A stretch of 12,509 nucleotides of DNA, taken from positions 1-12,509 of the forward strand of contig JAEXPG010000163.1 of NCBI GenBank assembly GCA_023447015.1. Direction: 5' to 3'. The stretch is from Verrucomicrobiota bacterium. Lineage in GTDB: Bacteria; Verrucomicrobiota; Verrucomicrobiia; Opitutales; Opitutaceae. The position numbers were made by a program, and so were the translations under genes. The notes under the pieces were generated by a model, which was given only the letters and a program-made list of their open reading frames with translations, was not told the DNA's origin and made no database searches. Positions 7,260 to 12,509 of the stretch are shown one piece after another; position 1 is the first letter of the stretch, and each line of letters begins with the position of its first letter.

Positions 7260-8204
7260 ATGAACCGGACCGACCGACTCGTGGCGATGGTGCTTTTCCT
7301 GCAGGGCCGGCGTCTCGTGCGCGCGCAGGATCTGGCCGCGCACTTCGAGGTCAGCGCACGCACCATCTACCGCGATATCGCGGCACTGGGCGAAGCCGGT
7401 GTCCCGATTTCCGGCGAAGCAGGTGTCGGCTACAGCCTGGTGAAAGGCTACCACCTGCCGCCGGTGCTGTTCACGGCGGATGAAGCTGCGGCGCTTTTCG
7501 TCGGCGGTGAACTGGTCAAACGCTTCGCCGACTCGTCCCTGCAGGGCTCGGTCGCCTCGGCACTGCTGAAGATCCGCGCAGTCCTCCCGGCCGATCGCCA
7601 GGACGAACTCCACCGCCTCGAACAGGCAACTGTCATCGCCGGCCCCGCCCGCCCACCTCCGGGACTCGACAAGGACACGCTTCGCCCGATCCAGCAGGCC
7701 CTCGTCGCCCGGCGGATTCTGCGCCTTGTCTACCGGGCCCGCGCGCGCACCGAAGACACCACCCGCGAGGTCGAGTCGATGGGCGTGGTCTTCGCCGGCG
7801 GAGCATGGTACCTCGTCGCCTGGTGCCGGCTGCGCCGCGAAGTCCGGCACTTCCGGCTCGATCGCATCCGCCGGCTCGAACTCGGCGCCGAACAGTTCAC
7901 TCCGCGCAAGGACTTCGATCTCCAACGCCATCTCGCCGAGATCGAGGCCAGTTCGCCCAGGATCGAAGTCCGCCTGCGCGTCGCCGCTGGAGCGCTCGAA
8001 CGAGTCCGCGCGGAGAGCCACAGCGGCGTGCTCGCCGAGAAGCCCGGCGACCGCGGGACCGAGGTGCGCCTCCACACCTACTCGCTGGAGTGGTGCGCCC
8101 GCTGGCTGCTCTCCTTCGGGGCCGAAGCCGAGGCGATCGCGCCGGCGGAACTGCGCAGGCTCGTCCGCGATCTCGCCCAGGCCGCGGTCCGACGCCATCG
8201 CTGA
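7260..8204 (+). CDS. WYL-domain (YafY-like) helix-turn-helix transcriptional regulator
   Basis: This 314-residue protein has three parts. Residues 3-58 are a DeoR-like/HTH_11 winged helix (DLAAHFEVSARTIYRDIAALGEAGVPI). Residues about 140-210 are a WYL domain containing the name-giving residues W183-Y184-L185 (GGAWYLVAWCRLRREVRHFRLDRI). Residues about 233-310 are the C-terminal WCX extension. WYL domains are ligand- or nucleic-acid-sensing modules; YafY-group regulators often sit beside the gene they control, frequently a small VOC or related enzyme, which fits the VOC gene 183 bases downstream. No strong ribosome binding site precedes the ATG. It could be co-transcribed with the polyprenyl synthase gene 51 bases upstream, but a functional link is not evident. 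Confidence 0.95.
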   Translation: MNRTDRLVAMVLFLQGRRLVRAQDLAAHFEVSARTIYRDIAALGEAGVPISGEAGVGYSLVKGYHLPPVLFTADEAAALFVGGELVKRFADSSLQGSVASALLKIRAVLPADRQDELHRLEQATVIAGPARPPPGLDKDTLRPIQQALVARRILRLVYRARARTEDTTREVESMGVVFAGGAWYLVAWCRLRREVRHFRLDRIRRLELGAEQFTPRKDFDLQRHLAEIEASSPRIEVRLRVAAGALERVRAESHSGVLAEKPGDRGTEVRLHTYSLEWCARWLLSFGAEAEAIAPAELRRLVRDLAQAAVRRHR

Positions 8205-8308
8205 GCCCCGCCCGTCCGAAGAACCGCTGGCCCTCACCCCGTCCTCAACCGGGACTCGTCGCGTATCCGCGACCGCGCCTCATCGTTTCCGGAGCCCACA
8301 GAACTCTC

Positions 8309-8326
8309 CTGACATACCGTTGTCAG
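8309..8326. promoter_or_regulatory. CTGACA-N6-TGTCAG dyad, candidate operator upstream of the VOC gene
   Basis: A perfect 6-bp inverted repeat, CTGACA at 8309-8314 and TGTCAG at 8321-8326, is separated by TACCGT. It lies 61 bases before the VOC start codon and just downstream of the WYL regulator gene. CTGACA also differs by one base from a sigma-70 -35 box. A weak -10 match, TGTTAT at 8334-8339, follows at a 19-base spacing, so the dyad could overlap a promoter. That the WYL regulator binds it is inference from position and symmetry. Confidence 0.4.
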
Positions 8327-8387
8327 CAGCCCGTGTTATCCTCCGCCCAACGCCCCACTCCACCACACAATCGGATCGCCACACACC

Positions 8388-8765
8388 ATGATCAACGTCA
8401 CCGAAATCGCCTTCACCGGCTACCCCGTCACCGACATGCCCCGCGCCCGCGCCTTCTACGAAGGCGTGCTCGGGCTCAAACCCACCTGCACCTTCGGCGA
8501 AGGGGAGAAGCTCTGGATCGAGTACGACCTCGCCGGCGGGACGCTCGGGATCACCAACATGGCGCCCAACTGGAAGCCCTCCGTCGACGGTCCCAGCGTC
8601 GCGCTTGAGGTGGCCGATTTCGACGCGGCGATTGCCGCACTCCGCGCCGCCGGCACGAGATTCCACCTCGAACCGGTGCCCAGCCCGGTCTGCCACCTCG
8701 CCGTGGTCGCCGATCCCGACGGCAACAGCCTCTGCATCCACCACCGCGACCAACACGCGCATTGA
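8388..8765 (+). CDS. Small VOC-superfamily (glyoxalase/bleomycin-resistance fold) protein
   Basis: This 125-residue protein has the two-module VOC fold. The first module contains YPVTDMPRARAFYEGVLGLKP (12-32). The second runs from about 70 (VALEVADFDAAIAALRAAGTRF) to the closing strand DPDGNSLCIHH. Family members include glyoxalase I, dioxygenases and antibiotic-binding proteins, so the exact reaction cannot be named. The positions that bind metal in glyoxalases look changed: F9 and S70 replace the strand-start His/Gln and His, and the usual Glu after DPDGN is Cys (SLCI). It may therefore not use a metal. The gene lies downstream of the WYL regulator and a dyad that could be its operator. No ribosome binding site is obvious before the ATG. 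Confidence 0.9.
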   Translation: MINVTEIAFTGYPVTDMPRARAFYEGVLGLKPTCTFGEGEKLWIEYDLAGGTLGITNMAPNWKPSVDGPSVALEVADFDAAIAALRAAGTRFHLEPVPSPVCHLAVVADPDGNSLCIHHRDQHAH

Positions 8766-8999
8766 GCCGCACGACCAAGCGAGTTTCCCCGCGACACGCG
8801 GTCCGCACCGGCGGGACGCGGCAGGACTGCACCGACCTCTTCCCAGCCTAAATCGTTGCAGCACAGACGGACTCCCGACCGTCCGGATCCAGCCGCGAAA
8901 CTTCGCCAAGATTGTCCTTGATTCACCTCCGGTCGGTTCGCAGCCTCGCCGCTCTTTCGCGACCGAGGTTTCGGCCGGAGCCGCGGAAATCCCAACAAT

Positions 9000-9076
<77 letters not shown>

Positions 9077-9080
9077 TTTC

Positions 9081-9109
9081 AAAACCCGCGGCAACCGCCG
9101 CGGGTTTTT
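9081..9109 (+). terminator. Intrinsic terminator of the tRNA-Pro gene, likely bidirectional
   Basis: AAAACCCGCGGC (9081-9092) pairs perfectly with GCCGCGGGTTTT (9097-9108) around an AACC loop, ending in a five-base T-run (9105-9109). Because of the A-run on the other side it can also serve the convergent minus-strand gene that ends at 9137. Confidence 0.93.
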
Positions 9110-9136
9110 CGTTGTCCGACGCCGGCCCACACTCGT

Positions 9137-9964
9137 TCAGCCGCTGGTCATCACTCCCTTGGCGACGAACTCCGCCCGCAACCAGCGCGCGGTCTCGAGC
9201 AGCGATGGGCCGTCGTGGATGAGATTCCTCCCCCGCGGGATGCCGCTCTCGACCACCACGTGGGGCCAAACACCGGTCCACCCGCGCTCGGCCATCAGGG
9301 CCGCCACATCCACCGGATGGTCGTCCTCCTCGGAGAACACCACCACCACCTCCGGCTTCGCCGCCGCCACCGCGGGCAGGTTCAGCGCGAGATAGCCGGA
9401 GGTGGCGCCACGGAGGATGTTCACCCCACCGGCCAGTTCGAGGATGTCGTGCACAAACGTCAGGCCGCCGGCCATGCGGGGGTGCCGGCCGAACCACAGC
9501 TCCGCGTAGACCCGCGGCCGCTGCGCCGGCCGCGTCGCCCGCAACGCCGCAGCGTCGCTCACCATGCGTTCCACCAGATCGTGCGCCGCCTCCATCTCGC
9601 CAAGCAGCGCCCCCAGTTTCCGGATATTCTCAAGGATGCCGCTCAGGCTGTCGGGCAGTTGCAGCACAAACACCGGCACACCGGCCTGCGCCAGTCTCCG
9701 CGCGAGACCTAGCTGCACGCCACTGGTCATGAGCACCAGATCGGGCCGCAGCTCGCGCAGTCGCTCGACATCGATCTTGAGGTAGTCGCCGACCACCGGG
9801 ATGCCCGCAACGGGAACATACCGGGAACAGTAGTGGGATACGCCGGCCAGCCGGTCCCCGAGGCCCATCGCCCAGATCGCCTCCGTGAGGCCCGAGACGA
9901 GCGAGACCACGCGCACGGGCCGCTCAGGCAGCTGGATGAACGCCGCGATCGGGTCGCACTTCAC
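9137..9964 (-). CDS. BtuF-like (COG0614) periplasmic-binding-fold protein without a visible signal peptide
   Basis: The 275-residue product has the fold of ABC-transporter solute-binding proteins for cobalamin or iron-siderophores. The opening VRVVSLVSGLTEAIWAMGLGDRLAGVSHYC, then VGDYLKIDVERLRELRPDLVLMTSG, is diagnostic, and the second lobe contains LELAGGVNIL and KPEVVVVFSE. No signal peptide or lipobox is seen at any candidate start, so it may act in the cytoplasm, as annotated cobalamin-binding relatives of this type suggest. The frame is open back to an ATG at 10159, but those first 65 residues look non-coding and would collide with the divergent lipoprotein start. GTG codons at 10000, 9964 and 9916 are all possible, and I chose 9964. 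No transporter permease or ATPase gene lies beside it. Substrate is uncertain. Confidence 0.8.
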   Translation of the reverse strand: MKCDPIAAFIQLPERPVRVVSLVSGLTEAIWAMGLGDRLAGVSHYCSRYVPVAGIPVVGDYLKIDVERLRELRPDLVLMTSGVQLGLARRLAQAGVPVFVLQLPDSLSGILENIRKLGALLGEMEAAHDLVERMVSDAAALRATRPAQRPRVYAELWFGRHPRMAGGLTFVHDILELAGGVNILRGATSGYLALNLPAVAAAKPEVVVVFSEEDDHPVDVAALMAERGWTGVWPHVVVESGIPRGRNLIHDGPSLLETARWLRAEFVAKGVMTSG

Positions 9965-10157
9965 CCGGCGCACGACATTGCTGGCGGAGAAGGAGTTCAC
10001 GGCGACAGCACACGCCTGTCCGCCCGATCCGTCAACGATCCGTGCGACACCGCAACCTGGACCGCGCAACACCCGGTGTTCCGTGGGGAAACTCTCGACA
10101 CCGCAATCCCCAACACGCAAACCCTCCCGCCCAGGACCAGAAACCAGCCGACCACCC
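9965..10157. promoter_or_regulatory. Divergent promoter region between the BtuF-like and lipoprotein genes
   Basis: About 190 bases separate the two divergent starts if the BtuF-like gene begins at GTG 9964. I found no convincing -35/-10 pair. Because the neighbour is BtuF-like I looked on the minus strand for a cobalamin riboswitch and saw no B12-box (GCCACTG) or other conserved core. Confidence 0.35.
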
Positions 10158-11105
10158 ATGACATCCGCCCGGGCATCGATCCAGTTCCGCCATTATTCGT
10201 TTCCTGCACTCGTCCTCGCGCTGCTGACCTTGGTCGGCTGCACCCCGGAGCCCGCACGGCCCTCGTTCGCGGAAGCGCGGCGGAGCTTCCACACCCGGCT
10301 CCTCCGCAAGGAGCATCTCGGGGAACCAGCCGAAGTCCCGCCCAACGGGGTGCTCGATCTCGTGACCTTCCCGGCTCCGCTCGGCGCCAACAGCGCCTAC
10401 CTCAGCCCACGCCCCAAGGGGCCAGCGAGACTCCCCGCGGTGATCTGGCTCGTCGGCGGGTTCGGCAACAGCATCGATGCCACCGCGTGGACGCCCGGTC
10501 CACGTGCGAACGATCAATCCGCCGCCGCTTTCCGGAGCCGACCGATCGTGATGCTGTACCCGTCCCTGCGCGGCGGGAACGACAGCCCGGGGGACATCGA
10601 AACCTTCGCCGGCGAAATCGACGACGTCCTCGCTGCGACCACCTACCTCGCGTCGCTCGACTACGTCGACCCTGCGCGCATCTACCTGGGCGGGCACAGC
10701 ACCGGAGGCACCTTGGCGCTGCTCGTCGCCGCCGCGGCCGGCGACCGCTACCGCGCCGTCTTCGCGCTCGGCCCGGTGGAGAACGTCGCGGGCTACGGCG
10801 CGGACGTGCTCCCGTTCGACCTTGCCGACGAGAAGGAACTGGAGCTGCGTGCCCCGGGTCGGTGGCTGCAGGACATCCGGTGCCCGACGTTCGTCTTCGA
10901 AGGCACCGCGCGGCCAAGCAACATCGGTTCGTTGCGAACACTCGCGAAGTCTTCCACCAACCCCAACCTCCACTTCACCCCGATCGAGGGCGGCACTCAT
11001 TTCAGCATCATCGCGCCGCTGGTTGAACAGCTCGCAGCGAGCATCGCCGCCGACACCACACCGTCACCGGCGTTCCAGCTCAGGACGGGCGACCGCGGAA
11101 AATAG
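10158..11105 (+). CDS. Lipoprotein alpha/beta hydrolase (S9/S33 peptidase-like or esterase)
   Basis: This 315-residue protein starts with a lipoprotein signal: positive charges at R5, R11 and H12, a hydrophobic stretch FPALVLALLT and the lipobox LVGC with C28 as the lipid-modified residue. Thr at +2 does not retain it in the inner membrane, so it probably sits on the outer membrane facing the periplasm. The hydrolase core follows: oxyanion-region motif WLVGGFGNS (97-105), YPSLRGGNDSPGD (134-146), and the nucleophile elbow GGHSTGG with S181. A late GGTH motif provides H281 as the likely catalytic His. The acidic member may be E248 (FVFEGT) or a residue nearby. It resembles prolyl-oligopeptidase-like hydrolases, but the substrate is unknown. 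The ATG at 10158 is chosen because it places the signal peptide correctly; the same frame is open further upstream without coding character. No clear ribosome binding site is seen. Confidence 0.88.
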   Translation: MTSARASIQFRHYSFPALVLALLTLVGCTPEPARPSFAEARRSFHTRLLRKEHLGEPAEVPPNGVLDLVTFPAPLGANSAYLSPRPKGPARLPAVIWLVGGFGNSIDATAWTPGPRANDQSAAAFRSRPIVMLYPSLRGGNDSPGDIETFAGEIDDVLAATTYLASLDYVDPARIYLGGHSTGGTLALLVAAAAGDRYRAVFALGPVENVAGYGADVLPFDLADEKELELRAPGRWLQDIRCPTFVFEGTARPSNIGSLRTLAKSSTNPNLHFTPIEGGTHFSIIAPLVEQLAASIAADTTPSPAFQLRTGDRGK

Positions 11106-11122
11106 GATGGTTTGCCAGGCGG

Positions 11123-11146
11123 GCGGCAGGCGGCCCTGCCTGCCGC
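11123..11146. terminator. GC-rich stem-loop between convergent genes
   Basis: GCGGCAGGC (11123-11131) pairs perfectly with GCCTGCCGC (11138-11146) around a 6-base loop. It lies 17 bases after the hydrolase stop codon and 54 bases beyond the hypD stop codon on the other strand. No T-run follows on either side, so termination strength is uncertain, but the position between two convergent genes fits a shared terminator. Confidence 0.5.
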
Positions 11147-11200
11147 GAAGAACGAGCGAAGCCACCGGGCACTCAACAGGCCCAATCCTCGCGCGCCAAC

Positions 11201-12334
11201 TCAGCCGCGTTCGTCCACCGCGCGATCAACCGCCGCCGGCGCGTCTGTCGTGCGCGAACGGTACCGGTGGTACGCGGCGCAGGCGCCCTCGGTGGAGACC
11301 ATCGGGGCGCCGAGCGGATGCTCGGGCGTGCAGCGGGTGCCGAAAGCCGGGCACTCGTGCGGCTTGCGGTTGCCGCGCAGGATCGCACCGCTGATGCACT
11401 CCGTAGACTCGCGTGCGCCGTCGCCGCGCACGCCGAACTTCTCCAGCGCATCGAACGCCCGCAGCTCCGGACGCAAGGCATAGCCGCTCGCGGGTATCAG
11501 CCCGAGGCCGCGCCACTCGCGGTCCGAGACATCGAATACCGCGCGGATCGTCTCCTGCGCACGGACGTTGCCCTCGGGGCGCACGGCACGGCCGTAGGCA
11601 TTGGCCACCTCGGGCCGACCATCCTCCAACAACTCCACGCAGCAAAGCACGCCGTGGAGAATGTCGACCGGCTCGAAACCCGTCACCACCATCGGGGCAC
11701 GGAACCGCTCCGCGAGCGGTCCGTACTCGGCGGTGCCCATCACCGCGCAGACGTGACCGGCGGCCAGGAAGCCCTGCACGCGGTTGTCGGGGGCGGAGAG
11801 GATCGCCGCTATCGCCGGCGGCACCAGCACGTGAGAGACAAGCAGGGTGAAGTTGCGTAGCCCGAGTTGGCGCGCCTGGAGCACCGCGAGGGCGTTGGCA
11901 GGCGCGGTCGTCTCGAAGCCGACGGCGAAGAAGACCACCTCGCGCGCCGGGTTCTGCTTCGCAAGCGCCACGGCATCGAGCGGCGAATAGACCATCCGCA
12001 CATCGCCCCCGCGCGCCCTGGCGGTGAGCAGATCGTGCCCCGAGCCGGGCACCCGCAACATGTCGCCAAACGAGCACAGGATCACCTCCGGCCGCGCCGC
12101 AAGCGCCACCGCGGCGTCGATCAATCCCACCGGCGTCACGCACACCGGACACCCGGGACCATGCACCAGCGTGATCGAGGACGGTAGCAGTTCATCCAAA
12201 CCGAACTTCACGATGCTGTGGGTCTGCCCGCCGCAGATCTCCATGATCGTCCATGGACGTGTGGCGCGGCGCGCGATCGCCTCCGCCAACCGCCGCGCCG
12301 CCGCGGCATCGCGATACTCGTCGACGTACTTCAT
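11201..12334 (-). CDS. hypD: [NiFe]-hydrogenase maturation protein HypD
   Basis: HypD is a cytoplasmic iron-sulfur protein that works with HypC and HypE to assemble the Fe(CN)2CO group of [NiFe] hydrogenases. The 377-residue product is full length. It begins in the typical way (MKYVDEYRD), has the EICGGQTH motif with C34, GPGCPVCVT with C62 and C65, and GFETTAP at 139-145. The C-terminal [4Fe-4S] region has C313, C328, C335 and C352 (ILRGNRKPHECPAFGTRCTP, GAPMVSTEGACAAYHRY). All residues expected for activity appear present. It follows hypC at 64 bases, with a short ORF in between that overlaps its start codon. Its own ATG has no Shine-Dalgarno sequence, which suggests coupling to upstream translation. 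hypE, the usual next gene, is absent; a convergent hydrolase gene follows instead. The presence of hypCD implies a [NiFe] hydrogenase elsewhere in the genome. Confidence 0.98.
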   Translation of the reverse strand: MKYVDEYRDAAAARRLAEAIARRATRPWTIMEICGGQTHSIVKFGLDELLPSSITLVHGPGCPVCVTPVGLIDAAVALAARPEVILCSFGDMLRVPGSGHDLLTARARGGDVRMVYSPLDAVALAKQNPAREVVFFAVGFETTAPANALAVLQARQLGLRNFTLLVSHVLVPPAIAAILSAPDNRVQGFLAAGHVCAVMGTAEYGPLAERFRAPMVVTGFEPVDILHGVLCCVELLEDGRPEVANAYGRAVRPEGNVRAQETIRAVFDVSDREWRGLGLIPASGYALRPELRAFDALEKFGVRGDGARESTECISGAILRGNRKPHECPAFGTRCTPEHPLGAPMVSTEGACAAYHRYRSRTTDAPAAVDRAVDERG

Positions 12335-12402
12335 CGGAGAACAACCACGCCCGACGCCCCGGTGCCGCTAGAAACCACACCGCGCCGGAATTGCGTCATC
12401 AT
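12331..12402 (-). CDS. 23-codon ORF bridging hypC and hypD (candidate coupling peptide)
   Basis: The ORF encodes MMTQFRRGVVSSGTGASGVVVLR. Its ATG (12402-12400) overlaps the hypC stop codon and its TGA (12333-12331) overlaps the hypD ATG in an ATGA arrangement. A strong Shine-Dalgarno sequence, GGAGGGAG at 12417-12410, lies seven bases before the first ATG, better than that of any other start in the window. I do not recognise the peptide, and at this length no domain is expected. The likely role, if translated, is to bring ribosomes to hypD by coupled re-initiation. It could still be chance, since a 23-codon open frame is common in GC-rich DNA. Confidence 0.45.
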   Translation of the reverse strand: MMTQFRRGVVSSGTGASGVVVLR

Positions 12403-12509
12403 CTTGCATCTCCCTCCGGCTCGGGGGCGGCGGCGGAGTCGGGGCCGAACTCCGCGAGTTCGCCCATCTCCTGCAGATACCCGAACACCTCCCGCGCCTC
12501 CTTCTCGTC
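12399..12509 (-). CDS. hypC: HypC, C-terminal fragment (hydrogenase assembly chaperone)
   Basis: The gene enters from beyond the window edge and only its last 36 codons are seen. The segment EAREVFGYLQEMGEL fits the C-terminal helix of HypC/HupF-family proteins (usual pattern E-A...L..L.EM.EL). It is followed by an acidic, Pro/Ala-rich tail. The position directly upstream of hypD on the same strand supports the call. HypC carries the iron group between HypD and the hydrogenase large subunit precursor. Its N-terminal Cys, needed for activity, lies outside the window. The end of the gene contains a GGAGGGAG that can serve as ribosome binding site for the following short ORF. Confidence 0.85.
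   Translation of the reverse strand, partial: DEKEAREVFGYLQEMGELAEFGPDSAAAPEPEGDAR
12410..12417 (-). promoter_or_regulatory. Strong Shine-Dalgarno sequence inside the end of hypC
   Basis: GGAGGGAG on the minus strand, seven bases upstream of the ATG at 12402 and ten upstream of the second ATG at 12399. It is too far (over 70 bases) to serve the hypD ATG at 12334 directly, so it points to translation of the bridging ORF. Confidence 0.6.

Noticed and set aside
6153..8237. 694-codon open frame on the minus strand across the polyprenyl synthase and WYL genes
   Set aside because: It runs antisense to two clear genes with complete motifs and has no recognisable domain itself.
9965..10157. Cobalamin riboswitch ahead of the BtuF-like gene
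   Set aside because: No B12-box (GCCACTG) or other conserved core could be found on the minus strand.
9833..11026. 397-codon plus-strand frame overlapping the lipoprotein hydrolase gene in another frame
   Set aside because: Arg/Pro-rich shadow translation. The frame with the lipobox, GHSTGG and GGTH motifs is the real one.

Overview
The window is GC-rich, gene-dense bacterial DNA from a Gram-negative organism. One gene encodes an outer-membrane-type lipoprotein and another a transmembrane chemoreceptor. The protein style, and the chemoreceptor with what looks like a Cache_3-Cache_2 sensor, would suit Verrucomicrobiota (Opitutaceae-like). That placement is an impression, not something the sequence proves. 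Most start codons lack a good Shine-Dalgarno sequence, so several starts are uncertain.

Region 1 (about 1-5017, minus strand) is a chemosensory operon. In transcription order it holds a receiver-DUF4388 (PATAN) regulator, a stand-alone CheY/PilH-like receiver, a CheW/PilI-like adaptor, an 800-residue methyl-accepting chemotaxis protein, and a short ORF at the window edge. The order matches cyanobacterial pixG-pixH-pixI-pixJ and resembles pilG-H-I-J of the Pil-Chp pathway. Those systems control type IV pilus motility, so that is the best guess for the output here. No CheA kinase lies inside the window. A 400-base non-coding stretch with several dyads (5018-5417) separates this operon from a NarL/FixJ-type regulator (5418-6074, minus strand). 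In that regulator the phosphoacceptor aspartate is a glutamate.

Region 2 (6330-9110, plus strand) holds a short-chain polyprenyl diphosphate synthase of the IspA type, a WYL-domain (YafY-like) transcription regulator, a small VOC-fold protein and a tRNA-Pro(CGG) with a perfect stem-loop terminator. A CTGACA-N6-TGTCAG dyad upstream of the VOC gene is a candidate operator for the WYL regulator.

Region 3 (9137-11105) has two divergent genes: a BtuF-like substrate-binding-fold protein without a visible signal peptide (minus strand), and a lipoprotein alpha/beta hydrolase (plus strand).

Region 4 (11201-12509, minus strand) is the end of a [NiFe]-hydrogenase maturation operon: the C-terminal end of hypC, then complete hypD. 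A 23-codon ORF with the strongest Shine-Dalgarno sequence I found in the window bridges them, overlapping the hypC stop and the hypD start. No hypE follows hypD.

Most of the window is recognisable families. The points I judge most worth checking are the Glu-receiver regulator, the hypC-hypD bridging ORF, the WYL/VOC dyad, and the pix/pil-like operon with its reversed REC-PATAN order and its early stop codon downstream of the receptor.
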